A stretch of 60,978 nucleotides of DNA from DAOUBP01 sp034432655 (GTDB lineage Bacteria; Chloroflexota; Anaerolineae; CG2-30-64-16): assembly GCA_034432655.1 (NCBI GenBank), contig DAOUBP010000169.1, positions 1-60,978 of the forward strand. Direction: 5' to 3'. Below the pieces are notes generated by a model, which did not search any database, was not told the origin of the DNA, and was given only the letters and a program-made list of their open reading frames with translations. The position numbers and the translations under genes were made by a program. How positions within the stretch are numbered: position 1 is the first letter of the stretch; the number at the start of each line of letters is the position of its first letter. This document shows, piece by piece, positions 44,819 to 53,109 of this stretch.

Positions 44819-44930
44819 TCTTATGGAGACAACAGATAGACATCACACATAGCGGAGTTTGCATCCTCAGATGCGAACAGGCGGCATCTGAGGATGCCAC
44901 GCTCCGATTGTGCGTGTTCTATCTGCGTTC
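44819..44930. repeat. Long palindromic (MITE-like) element, copy 1
   Basis: An imperfect inverted repeat of about 93 bases (44833-44925). The outer arms are CAGATAGA/TCTATCTG, with intermediate CGGAG/CTCCG, and a perfect 14-bp inner stem GCATCCTCAGATGC/GCATCTGAGGATGC (44861-44874, 44884-44897). 44819-44908 is 88 of 90 identical to 60889-60978. It lies between convergent acyltransferase and argH genes. Confidence 0.85.
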
Positions 44931-44934
44931 CCTA

Positions 44935-46389
44935 TTAGAGCAACGCGCGCAACGCCTCGATCTGAGCCATCACCGCCCGCCGTCCGGTGCCTCCGACCAC
45001 ACTCCGCTGCTCCACCGACCGCTCGAAATCCCACACCGCCGACATCTGCGCTGCAAAATGCGGGCTGATGCCCTGCAAGTCGGCCAGGGACAACTCGCGC
45101 AACGCGCAACCCCGCTCCTCGGCCAACCGCACCGCCCGTCCGACCAGATGGTGGCTCTCACGGAAGGGCACCCCAGCCCGCACCAGTGCATCGGCCAGAT
45201 CGGTGGCCAGCAGTTCATCTCCCAACGCGGCCGCCATACGCTCCGGGTGGATGGTCAGTGTCTCCAACGCCCCACGGGCCACGGGCAGCGCCAGCTGTAA
45301 CGTGTCCACGGCGTCGAACAACGGCTCTTTGTCTTCCTGCAGATCTTTATCATAGGTGCTGGGCAGCCCTTTCAGCAAAGCCAGAGACCCGGTCAGGTGG
45401 CCCAGCAGCCGGCCGGCTTTCCCGCGCAATAGCTCCAAGGCATCCGGGTTCTTTTTCTGCGGCATCAGGCTGGAACCGGTGCTGTAGGCATCGGCCAGGG
45501 TCACGAAACCGAACTCTCGGCTGCTCCACACGATCAGATCCTCGGCCCACCGGCTGAGATGCACCCCGAGCAATGCAGCCCAGAACAGGAACTCGGCCAC
45601 AAAATCCCGATCACTGACCGCGTCCATGCTGTTGGGACTGACCGCGGCAAAGCCCAGGTCGGCAGCCAGGGCCGCGCGATCGATGGGGAAGGGGCAGCCG
45701 GCCAGGGCGCCAGCGCCCAGCGGAAGCACATCAACCCGCCTGAGCAGATCGGCCAGGCGTTCCCGGTCCCGCTGCCAGGCCCAGGCATGGCTCAACAGCC
45801 AGTGGCTCCACCGTACAGGTTGCGCCGGCTGCAAATGAGTGTAGCCGGGCATCAGCACATCAATCTCAGCTTCAGCACGCACCAGGGCGGTCTGAATCAG
45901 ATCGGCGAGGCTGGCCTCTAAGCCCGGAGCTGAAAGCTGGAAGCTGGAAGCTGCTTCCTGACCTCTGACATCTGCCCCTTGACCCTTCTCTCCTCTGCCG
46001 ACGATCTGCCACTTGAGCCACAGCCGCACATCGGTGGCCACCTGGTCGTTGCGGCTGCGGCCGGTGTGGAGCTTGCCCGCCACGGCGCCGATGCGCTCTG
46101 TCAGCCTGCGCTCGACATAACTATGAATATCCTCATCAGACGCATCTGCCAGGAGGGCAGATGGATCGGGAGCCAGCTCCGCACGAACCGCCTCCAGGCC
46201 GGCGGCAATTTGAGCGCGCTCGGCCTCTGTCAGCAACCCGGCACGGGCCAGGGCGGCCGCCCAGGCAAGCGAGCCGACGATGTCTGCCTCCCACAGCCGC
46301 CAATCGAACGGCAGCGACGCGTTGAAGCGCGCCATTACAGGATCCACTGCGCTGCTGAACCGGCCGCCCCACAACGCACACATCGGCAT
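44935..46389 (-). CDS. argH: Argininosuccinate lyase
   Basis: Last step of arginine synthesis, splitting argininosuccinate into arginine and fumarate. It has 484 residues with family motifs ALWGGRFSS, HTGRSRNDQVATD, MPGYTHLQPAQP and the catalytic loop TGSSLMPQKKNPD. Residues about 131-157 (RGEKGQGADVRGQEAASS and onwards) are an insertion encoded by GGAAGCTGGAAGCTGG-type repeat words. ATG 46389 lies 1 base after the aldo/keto reductase stop with GGGAG before it; ATG 46383 is also possible. On the strand opposite the other arginine genes. Confidence 0.95.
   Translation of the reverse strand: MPMCALWGGRFSSAVDPVMARFNASLPFDWRLWEADIVGSLAWAAALARAGLLTEAERAQIAAGLEAVRAELAPDPSALLADASDEDIHSYVERRLTERIGAVAGKLHTGRSRNDQVATDVRLWLKWQIVGRGEKGQGADVRGQEAASSFQLSAPGLEASLADLIQTALVRAEAEIDVLMPGYTHLQPAQPVRWSHWLLSHAWAWQRDRERLADLLRRVDVLPLGAGALAGCPFPIDRAALAADLGFAAVSPNSMDAVSDRDFVAEFLFWAALLGVHLSRWAEDLIVWSSREFGFVTLADAYSTGSSLMPQKKNPDALELLRGKAGRLLGHLTGSLALLKGLPSTYDKDLQEDKEPLFDAVDTLQLALPVARGALETLTIHPERMAAALGDELLATDLADALVRAGVPFRESHHLVGRAVRLAEERGCALRELSLADLQGISPHFAAQMSAVWDFERSVEQRSVVGGTGRRAVMAQIEALRALL
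45918..45999 (-). repeat. In-frame repeat-word insertion in argH
   Basis: The words GAAAGCTGGAAGCTGGAAGC and CTGACCTCTGACATCTG lie within the argH frame and add about 27 residues between two helices that are contiguous in ArgH relatives. The first word matches the block before clpB (4567-4635). Confidence 0.65.
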
Positions 46390-46390
46390 C

Positions 46391-47350
46391 TCACTCCCAG
46401 GCGCTGACCTGATTGAGCGCTTCCATCTCCTCCGGGCTGAGCCGCACCCCGGCCGCGCCCAGGCTCTCGTTGAGCTGCGCCACCGAGTTGGCACCGATAA
46501 TGGGCGCGGTGATGACAGGTTGGGTCAACAGCCACGCCAATGCTGTTTGGGTGACGGTCAACCCGCGCGACCTGGCGATTTCCTCCAGCTTGTCCAGGAT
46601 GCTGAAACCGCGCTCGTTGAAGTAGCGCCGCTGGATGCCCTGCGCGCGCACGCTGTCCGGCACGTTATCGCGACGGTATTTACCCGTGAGGAAGCCCCCG
46701 GCCAACGGGCTATACGGGATCACCCCGAGCCCTTCCTCCTCGCACAGGGGCTTCAACTCGCGCTCGAACTCGGCACGATGGGCCAGATTGTAATGGGGTT
46801 GCAACGAGTCGTAGCGCGCCAGGCCCAGCTTGTCGCTGACCCACAACGCTTTCGCCAGCCGCCAGGCAGGGTAATTGGACGCGCCAATGTAGCGGATCTT
46901 GCCTGCGTGGACCAGATCATCCAATGCGCGGAGGGTCTCGTCAATGGGCGTATCGGGGTCGAAGAAGTGCGTCTGATAGAGGTCAATGTAATCGGTGCCC
47001 AGGCGGCGCAACGAGTCCTCGCACGCCCGGATCAGGTGCACGCGGCTCAACCCCTCGCCGTTAGGGCCGTCCCACATGCGACCCCGGCCTTTGGTCGCCA
47101 GCACAATCGTCTGCCGATTGCCGCGCGCCTTCATCCAGCGACCGATGATCTGCTCGGCAACCCCGCCGGGGTTCCCCTCGGCCCAACGCGAGTAAATGTC
47201 GGCCGTGTCAATGAAGTTGCCGCCCGCTTCCACAAAGGCATCCATGATCGCGAAACTGGTGGCCTCATCGGCGGTCCAGCCAAACTGCATAGTGCCCAGG
47301 CACAGCTCGGAGACCTTGAGGCCTGTACGGCCCAACCTGCGGTAGTCCAT
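46391..47350 (-). CDS. Aldo/keto reductase
   Basis: A 319-residue NADPH-dependent oxidoreductase of the (beta/alpha)8 AKR fold. It has FIDTADIYSRW, where the Asp and Tyr are catalytic residues, ATKGRGRMW with the catalytic Lys, IDLYQTHFFD with the active-site His, and a C-terminal cofactor segment PIIGANSVAQLNESLGA. The ATG at 47350 has a GGAGGA site. It is translationally coupled to argH (1 base apart). The physiological substrate is unknown. The gap 47351-47732 upstream holds no gene that I can support. Confidence 0.88.
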   Translation of the reverse strand: MDYRRLGRTGLKVSELCLGTMQFGWTADEATSFAIMDAFVEAGGNFIDTADIYSRWAEGNPGGVAEQIIGRWMKARGNRQTIVLATKGRGRMWDGPNGEGLSRVHLIRACEDSLRRLGTDYIDLYQTHFFDPDTPIDETLRALDDLVHAGKIRYIGASNYPAWRLAKALWVSDKLGLARYDSLQPHYNLAHRAEFERELKPLCEEEGLGVIPYSPLAGGFLTGKYRRDNVPDSVRAQGIQRRYFNERGFSILDKLEEIARSRGLTVTQTALAWLLTQPVITAPIIGANSVAQLNESLGAAGVRLSPEEMEALNQVSAWE

Positions 47351-47732
47351 GTGATCCTCCTGTAGCGCAGAAATAAACTCACTACCCGAAATGGGGCACG
47401 CGTGAGGCACTTATCTCAAACAGGGCTCATCCTACCACAAAACCCACGCGGAGGTGCAATTCGAACTTTGCACAAAGCCGACCCTGGTCCTATACTACGG
47501 CGTGGCCGTGCCGGGGAAGGCATGTGGCCGGCGCTTAACGCGCGAGCGCCGGGGCTGCCCTTACCCCGACGCTCTTCAAAAGGAGGAGAAGGAGAGAACT
47601 TGTCTTTGCATCTCTCGTTTTGTATTCTAACATATACTTTGTCGGGCTGCTGGACGCCATCCCCATGTAAAGGATACTTCTTTTTTGCGTTTGGGCTACG
47701 TTTCTCCTACGCAAATGATACTCGAAGATGCG

Positions 47733-48182
47733 ATGAACACCGATGAACCGGAACTGACCCTCTGTGAGCTGACCCAGGTTCATTACGCCGAGATCCTGGC
47801 GCTGTGGCAACGCGCTGGGCTCTCCGTGCGGCCGGCCGGCCGTGACGCGCCGGAGGCCTTCGCTCGCCAGCTGGCGGGCGGACAGCAACGTGTCATCGGC
47901 CTGCGCGCCGGCCAGCCTCTGATCGCTGTGGCCGTGCTGACCCACGACGGCCGTAAAGGCTGGATCAACCGTCTGGCAGTGGATCCCGCCTATCGCCGCC
48001 GCGGTCTGGCAAGCCGGTTAGTTGCTGAGGCTGAACGGTGGTTCACGCAGGAACTGGGCCTGGAAATCTGGGCTGCGCTCATTGAGGGGGATAACGAGGC
48101 CTCGCTACAACTCTTCGCGGCCCTCGGTTACCAGCGTCATGATGTCGTCTATGTGAGCAAACGCACGCGGCCAGAGGCATGA
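47733..48182 (+). CDS. GNAT-family acetyltransferase (RimI-like)
   Basis: A 149-residue GNAT with INRLAVDPAYRRRGLASRLVAEAERWF, the acetyl-CoA-binding motif A, and ALIEGDNEASLQLFAALGYQR near the C-terminus. The length and arrangement resemble small RimI-type enzymes. The start is uncertain: in-frame ATGs at 47715 and 47733. The latter begins the domain directly and has a GAAGA-like site. It precedes metG, which has its own promoter. Confidence 0.8.
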   Translation: MNTDEPELTLCELTQVHYAEILALWQRAGLSVRPAGRDAPEAFARQLAGGQQRVIGLRAGQPLIAVAVLTHDGRKGWINRLAVDPAYRRRGLASRLVAEAERWFTQELGLEIWAALIEGDNEASLQLFAALGYQRHDVVYVSKRTRPEA

Positions 48183-48195
48183 TGCTGGGGAGCCA

Positions 48196-48225
48196 TTGGC
48201 CCTGACATGGTGCCTGTGGTACAAT
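48196..48225 (+). promoter_or_regulatory. metG promoter with extended -10
   Basis: TTGGCC (48196-48201) and TGGTACAAT (-10 TACAAT at 48220-48225, with TG upstream), spacer 18. Transcription would begin about 27 bases before metG. Confidence 0.6.
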
Positions 48226-48258
48226 AGACACAAGAGCGACTCGAAAGGAGCTGACCCA

Positions 48259-50019
48259 ATGGCAGAGAAGATCCTGGTCTGTGTGGCATGGCCGTACAGC
48301 AACGGCGACATGCACATCGGTCACATCGCCGGCGCCTACCTGCCGTCCGACATCTTTGCGCGCTATCACCGGCTGCGCGGAAACGACGTGCTGATGGTCT
48401 CCGGCTCCGACACCCACGGCACGCCCATCACAGTGCGGGCCGAAGAGGAGGGAATCTCGCCGCGTGAGGTGGTGGACCGCTACCATCCTCGCAACGCGGA
48501 GATGATGTGCCGGCTGGGGATCAGCTTCGATTTGTTCACCGAGACCGATACCGAGAATCACTGGGCAGTCACGCAGGAGATCTTCAAGAAACATCTGGAA
48601 AACGGTTATCTGTATCTTGATCGCACGCCGCAGCTCTATTGCGTGGATTGCGCCAAGTGGCTGGCGGACCGGTATGTGGAAGGCACCTGCCCGCATTGCG
48701 GCCATGAAGGTGCGCGGGGCGATCAGTGCGACCACTGCGGCCGCACGTATGATGCGATCACGCTGCTGAAACCGCGCTGCAAGTATTGCGGCGGCACACA
48801 GATCCAGATCCGGGAAACGGAGCACTTCTTCCTGGACCTGGGCAAACTTAACGACCCCTTGCTGGCCTGGCTCAACGATGGTCACAAGGAACATTGGCGG
48901 CCGAACGTGCTCAATGCCACCCGCGCGCGGTTGGAAAGCCGGGAGCTGCGCGGCCGGCCCATCACCCGTGACATCAGCTGGGGCATCCCAATCCCGGTGC
49001 CCGGGTTCGAAAGCAAACGGATCTACGTCTGGTATGATGCTGTGATCGGTTACCTGGCGGCCAGCAAGGAATGGGCACATTTGATTGGCGATCCGGAGGC
49101 CTGGCGCGCCTGGTGGCAGGATCCCGCCGCGCGCAGCTATTACTTCATCGGCAAAGACAACATCGAGTTCCACACCATCATCTGGCCCGGTATGTTGATC
49201 GGCTACGATCGCACCCTGAACCTGCCCTACGACGTACCTGCCAACGAATACTTGAACGTTGAAGGTCGTAAACTGAGCAAGAGCAGGCGCTGGATGATCG
49301 AGATGCGGGACGTGCTGGATCGTTACGCACCGGATCCGTGGCGCTATGTCCTGGCAGCCAGTGCGCCTGAAACGCAAGACACGAATTTCACCTGGGAAGA
49401 ATTCGTTCGTCGCAACAACGAGGAGCTGGTGGCTACCTGGGGTAACCTGGCCAACCGTGTGCTGGGGTTTGCCTACAAACGATTCGCCGGTCGGGTGCCC
49501 GAACCCGGCCCGCTGGATGATGCCGATCAGGACTTGCTCGGCCAACTTCAGCCGACATTCGAGCGAGTTACCGGGCTGCTGGAAGCGGTCAAGCTCAAGC
49601 AGGCCTTGGCCGAGGCGATGGGCCTGGCCCATGAAGCAAACCGCTATCTCAACCTCAAGGAGCCGTGGAAACAGATCAAACACGATCCGCAGGGTGCCGC
49701 AACCACGATCTTCGTTGCGCTGCGCGTAATTGATACCCTGAAAACGCTGTTGGCGCCCTATCTGCCCTTCACCTGCCAGGAGTTGCACGGCTACCTGGGC
49801 TACGACGGCCAGCTTTTCGGCCGCCTCTACACCGAGGAAATCGCCGAGACCACACGCCGACACCTGGCCATCCGCTACGACCCTTCAGCGGCGACAGGGC
49901 GCTGGACGATCAGCCAGCTGCCACCAGGGCAGCAATTGCGGGAACCGAAACCGCTGTTCCTGAAACTGGAGCCTGAAATCGCCGACGCCGAAGTAGAACG
50001 GATGATGGCTGCTTCCTGA
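48259..50019 (+). CDS. metG: Methionyl-tRNA synthetase
   Basis: Charges tRNA-Met. It has 586 residues of a class I synthetase: HIGH motif at 19-22, KLSKS as the KMSKS motif (about 336-340), and a zinc insertion with four CxxC knuckles (CVDC, CPHC, CDHC, CKYC, about 129-180), then the helical anticodon domain. It has no C-terminal tRNA-binding EMAP-like domain, which may be encoded elsewhere. The ATG at 48259 has an AAAGGAG site. A perfect terminator follows at 50051. Confidence 0.97.
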   Translation: MAEKILVCVAWPYSNGDMHIGHIAGAYLPSDIFARYHRLRGNDVLMVSGSDTHGTPITVRAEEEGISPREVVDRYHPRNAEMMCRLGISFDLFTETDTENHWAVTQEIFKKHLENGYLYLDRTPQLYCVDCAKWLADRYVEGTCPHCGHEGARGDQCDHCGRTYDAITLLKPRCKYCGGTQIQIRETEHFFLDLGKLNDPLLAWLNDGHKEHWRPNVLNATRARLESRELRGRPITRDISWGIPIPVPGFESKRIYVWYDAVIGYLAASKEWAHLIGDPEAWRAWWQDPAARSYYFIGKDNIEFHTIIWPGMLIGYDRTLNLPYDVPANEYLNVEGRKLSKSRRWMIEMRDVLDRYAPDPWRYVLAASAPETQDTNFTWEEFVRRNNEELVATWGNLANRVLGFAYKRFAGRVPEPGPLDDADQDLLGQLQPTFERVTGLLEAVKLKQALAEAMGLAHEANRYLNLKEPWKQIKHDPQGAATTIFVALRVIDTLKTLLAPYLPFTCQELHGYLGYDGQLFGRLYTEEIAETTRRHLAIRYDPSAATGRWTISQLPPGQQLREPKPLFLKLEPEIADAEVERMMAAS

Positions 50020-50050
50020 TCTGTACGCCATGCAACCCTGAACAAACACA

Positions 50051-50088
50051 GAACAGGGCCGGCGATGCATCGCCGGCCCTGTTCTTTT
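50051..50088 (+). terminator. metG terminator
   Basis: A perfect 34-base palindrome (17 bp per arm, 50051-50084) with a tight loop, followed by TTTTC. It could act in both directions. Confidence 0.9.
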
Positions 50089-50135
50089 CATTAAAGAAAA
50101 AACTCCTGTATCTGCCTGGCATTCGTCCGGCCTAC

Positions 50136-50176
50136 TTATCCACAGCTATCCACCAAAAAAGCATAGTTTATCCCCA
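50136..50176 (+). promoter_or_regulatory. Cluster of DnaA-box-like sites
   Basis: A perfect TTATCCACA (50136-50144), a near box in CTATCCACC (50146-50154) and TTATCCCCA (50168-50176), all the same orientation in 41 bases. An AT-rich stretch follows at 50380-50515. The flanks are metG and a transposase-like gene, not dnaA. It could be a replication-initiation or DnaA-titration site, or chance. Confidence 0.4.
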
Positions 50177-50379
50177 GGCGGCTCTCAGCAGGGAGCGCCC
50201 AGCGCGCAACCACTTCACGCCCCCCCCCGGTCACCGCACCATTCCGTAATAGAAAGGCCAGAAAATTTGCAAACGCAAGGCATAGGCCAACAGCCCCTGG
50301 GGTATCTCATCACCGCAAGAGTCATCGCTTGTTGACTCTCCTGCCCGAGGCGATTTTGGCTGACAGCAGGCCAACAGGA

Positions 50380-50515
50380 AAATATGTATTATTTGTAAAA
50401 GATTCAGAGGCAAGGCCGTCCAGGCACAACAAATAAATGCAGTATTTATTTGGAAATATTTGTTCTCCTTACTTGACCAAAAGAGTTTTGATGAATTATA
50501 ATAAAATTTATTAGG
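50380..50515. other. AT-rich spacer
   Basis: A markedly AT-rich stretch in an otherwise high-GC window, with no ORF. It includes the promoter of the next gene at its right end. Composition alone suggests either foreign DNA with the transposase-like gene or a DNA-unwinding-type region beside the DnaA boxes. Confidence 0.55.
50473..50502 (+). promoter_or_regulatory. Promoter of the HTH gene
   Basis: TTGACC (50473-50478) and TATAAT (50497-50502), spacer 18. A full AGGAGG (50513-50518) follows 7 bases before the ATG at 50526. Confidence 0.7.
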
Positions 50516-50525
50516 AGGTTATCCG

Positions 50526-51038
50526 ATGCAAGCCCTACGCCTTGCCGAACTGGCCCCTGAAGCACTTCGCGAGTTGGATCGGCTTTACCGAACCACCCAC
50601 GACCCCCGCTTGCGAACCCGCGTCCATATCATTTTACTGGCAGCCGAGAAAGGGCTCACCGCTGCCGAAATCGCCGAAATCGTACGCTCCGACAAACAGA
50701 CCGTCCGGCGCTGGATCAAGCGGTATCAGAAACAGGGGCTGGAAGGACTCTATGACGCCCCTCGGCCTGGGGGGCCACGCAAACTCTCAGACGAACAACT
50801 GGCTGAACTGCTCGCAGCCGCCCGTCACTCTCCTTCCGAACTGGGACTATCCTTCTCCCGGTGGACGGCCGCCAATCTGGCAGATTACGCCGCCACCCAC
50901 TTCGGCATCAAAGTCAACCCCGAAACCATCCGCTTGCACCTGAAGACAGCCGGGGTCAACCTCAGGCCCACAGCCGAGACGGCGCCCGCGGGCGGAAGAA
51001 AGTCCCGCAGTTCACGCAAATCGAACACACTTAAGTAG
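50526..51038 (+). CDS. IS630-type transposase N-terminal HTH protein (no DDE domain)
   Basis: A 170-residue protein matching the N-terminal part of IS630/Tc1-type transposases. It has RTRVHIILLAAEKGLTAAEIAEIV as the first helix-turn-helix, TVRRWIKRYQKQGLEGLYD, and a second winged helix ending at NPETIRLHLKTAGV. It stops before the catalytic DDE domain, and no such domain follows in any frame up to 51413. A strong promoter and ribosome site precede it, so the protein may be expressed alone as a DNA-binding regulator. A truncated insertion sequence is the simplest reading. Confidence 0.75.
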   Translation: MQALRLAELAPEALRELDRLYRTTHDPRLRTRVHIILLAAEKGLTAAEIAEIVRSDKQTVRRWIKRYQKQGLEGLYDAPRPGGPRKLSDEQLAELLAAARHSPSELGLSFSRWTAANLADYAATHFGIKVNPETIRLHLKTAGVNLRPTAETAPAGGRKSRSSRKSNTLK

Positions 51039-51122
51039 ACGGGCCACCAGCCTAAAAGTAACGGCCGGCCAACAACGCGTCGAGGCCTGACAGCCCGAGA
51101 CGTGGGGCGCCTCGCACAAAAG

Positions 51123-51255
51123 TGACCATGGTCAAGAAACCCGACTTACCCCCAAGCGCGTGAGCGAAACACTGGAGGGCCGTCCAAACAATGACTGGAG
51201 TCAAGAAAACTGCAGGTCGTCCCGTCCGGCAACGGGCACAATTGACCGCGGCCAA
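51123..51255. repeat. Three spaced 12-bp palindromes
   Basis: TGACCATGGTCA (51123-51134), TGACTGGAGTCA (51192-51203) and TGACCGCGGCCA (51243-51254, inside TTGACCGCGGCCAA), the first two followed by AGAAA. They lie in the 375-base gap after the HTH gene. They look like degenerate copies of an operator or transposase-binding site. A 38-codon basic frame (51191-51307) overlaps two of them and is not supported otherwise. Confidence 0.45.
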
Positions 51256-51332
51256 ACCGCGAGCCGGCCGCAGCAGACGCGTCGAAAGACAACCCGCTTA
51301 TCACTAAATATCTATCAATAAATTCATAGTAA

Positions 51333-51361
51333 TTGACAAGACGCCCCTTGTGTGCTATGAT
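51333..51361 (+). promoter_or_regulatory. Promoter of the SufR-like/moaA unit
   Basis: TTGACA (51333-51338) and TATGAT (51356-51361) with exactly 17 bases between. Transcription would begin about 46 bases before the GTG start. Confidence 0.8.
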
Positions 51362-51413
51362 TTTGCCCACTCAATAAGAACCCGATCTTCTGAAGAGCAG
51401 CGAGGAACAAAAG

Positions 51414-52052
51414 GTGCAACCGATCCGGCGTCGTATCACCGAGATTTTGCGAGAGAACGGTTCGGCCACGGTGGCAGAACTGGCTCGAGAACTGAAGATG
51501 GCCCAGGTGTCGGTACGTCATCACCTTGACATCTTGATGGGTGAAGACCTTGTTGCACTGGCGGGCGTGCGCCGACAAAACGGGGCGGGACGGCCAAGCC
51601 TGGTATACACGCTCACGCCCAACGCGATCAAAATCTTTCCCCAGCGCCACGACGCGCTGGCGGGTGCCGTGTTGGCCGAGCTGAAGACTGTGATGCCGGC
51701 CGCTGAGGTACAACAACTGCTTGCCCGGATCGGAGAGCAAACTGCCCAAGAGGCACCCAGGCCTTTCCCCGGCCAAACCCTGGAGAAACGCCTGGAACAG
51801 GTGACTCATTTCCTATGCGAAAAAGGCTACGAGGCGCACTGGGAAGCCCACGACGATCATTACGAGATCCACGCGTGCAACTGTCCGTACGCCGGGGTAT
51901 CGGAGAAGCACCCGGAACTGTGCCTGATGGATCAGGCGATGATGCTCCATTTGCTGCCCGGGGCAATTCGGTTACAATCGCGTGTGGCTGACGGCGCATC
52001 GCATTGCACCTATCTGATCCGTAACGACAAAGGACTGCCTGCCGAAAGCTAA
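51414..52052 (+). CDS. SufR-like iron-sulfur-sensing transcriptional regulator
   Basis: A 212-residue regulator with an N-terminal winged helix (about 5-65, ATVAELARELKMAQVSVRHHLDIL) and a C-terminal cysteine set C155, C157, C170 and C198 (HACNCPYAGVSEKHPELC, then SHCTYL). That spacing fits SufR-type proteins that bind an Fe-S cluster and repress Fe-S assembly genes. The next genes are moaA and an IscA/ErpA-type carrier, both Fe-S related, which supports the reading. Start at GTG 51414 with a GAGGAA site. ArsR/DeoR-like is the broader family. Confidence 0.78.
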   Translation: MQPIRRRITEILRENGSATVAELARELKMAQVSVRHHLDILMGEDLVALAGVRRQNGAGRPSLVYTLTPNAIKIFPQRHDALAGAVLAELKTVMPAAEVQQLLARIGEQTAQEAPRPFPGQTLEKRLEQVTHFLCEKGYEAHWEAHDDHYEIHACNCPYAGVSEKHPELCLMDQAMMLHLLPGAIRLQSRVADGASHCTYLIRNDKGLPAES

Positions 52053-52074
52053 TCACTCCCTCAACGGAGCACCC

Positions 52075-53088
52075 ATGGGAAACATTGCTTTGTTCGAAGC
52101 ACAGGGTGTCATGTACGATTCTTATGGCCGGCATTTGCACTATCTGCGGGTGTCCCTGACCGACGCCTGCAACCTGCGCTGCGTCTATTGCATGCCCGAG
52201 GATATCACCTTCCGACCGGCAGCCTCCCTGCTCCAGGACGAGGAAATCCTGACCCTGGTGCGCGTGGCTGCCAGCCTGGGCGTGGACAAAATCCGCCTGA
52301 CGGGCGGCGAGCCCACCATTCGGCGCGGGGTTACTGAGCTGGTGCGGGCCATCCGCGCCATCCCGGGCATCCAGCGCGTGGCGATGACCACCAACGGGCT
52401 CAAGTTACGTGAGCTGGCGCAACCGCTGGCCGAGGCGGGGCTCGACCAGGTTAACATCAGCATTGACTCACTGAACCCGGAAAAATTCCGGCGCATCACC
52501 CGTCGCGGGAATCTGGAAGCGGTGTGGCAAGGGATCCAGGCGGCTGAAGCGGCCGGGCTCTCGCCCATCAAGATCAACTGCGTGGTGACCCGGGGCTTTA
52601 ACGAGGACGAGGTTGTTGACCTGGCACGCCTGACGGTAGACAACCCGTGGGAAGTGAGATTTATCGAGCTGATGCCGTTGGGCAGCGTAGCCGATTTTCA
52701 GCAAGAACAGGTGGTGCCCACGCGCGAAACACGCGCCCGCATCGAAGCTGCCCTGGGGCCCTTGACGCCGGTGCCGGACCACAACGGTCATGATCCCGCT
52801 CGCCCCTATCACCTACCGGGCGCGCGTGGCCGGATCGGTTTCATCAGCAGTGTCACCGAGCCGTTCTGCGAGGGTTGCACCCGCCTGCGCCTGACGGCCG
52901 ACGGGAAGCTACGTCTGTGCCTGTTGCGCGACGACGAAGTGGACTTGCTGACGCCGTTGCGGGCCGGAGCGGATTTTGCCACGTTGCGACGTATGATGGC
53001 CGAGGCGGCTTATCGCAAGCCCTGGGGCCATCGGCTGGAGGAAAACGAGATCGCTTATTCCCGCGAAATGAGCCAGATCGGCGGGTGA
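52075..53088 (+). CDS. moaA: GTP 3',8-cyclase (molybdenum cofactor)
   Basis: Radical SAM enzyme that starts molybdopterin synthesis. It has 337 residues. The first cluster is C32-x3-C36-x2-C39 (CNLRCVYC). The second is made by the CEGC motif plus a later Cys (RLCLL) near the C-terminus. The C-terminal two glycines (IGG), needed for activity in this family, are present. It follows the SufR-like gene by 22 bases. No other mo cofactor genes are in the window except possibly the ThiF/MoeB-like one at 13.8 kb. Confidence 0.95.
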   Translation: MGNIALFEAQGVMYDSYGRHLHYLRVSLTDACNLRCVYCMPEDITFRPAASLLQDEEILTLVRVAASLGVDKIRLTGGEPTIRRGVTELVRAIRAIPGIQRVAMTTNGLKLRELAQPLAEAGLDQVNISIDSLNPEKFRRITRRGNLEAVWQGIQAAEAAGLSPIKINCVVTRGFNEDEVVDLARLTVDNPWEVRFIELMPLGSVADFQQEQVVPTRETRARIEAALGPLTPVPDHNGHDPARPYHLPGARGRIGFISSVTEPFCEGCTRLRLTADGKLRLCLLRDDEVDLLTPLRAGADFATLRRMMAEAAYRKPWGHRLEENEIAYSREMSQIGG

Positions 53089-53109
53089 GATATACACACG
53101 GAGGATTAC

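Noticed and set aside
48079..49863. A 594-codon open frame antisense to metG
   Set aside because: Shadow of metG caused by codon bias; no domain and no ribosome site.
51191..51307. A 38-codon very basic ORF
   Set aside because: It overlaps two of the palindromes, lacks a ribosome site and has low-complexity Arg/Lys content; better explained by the repeats.
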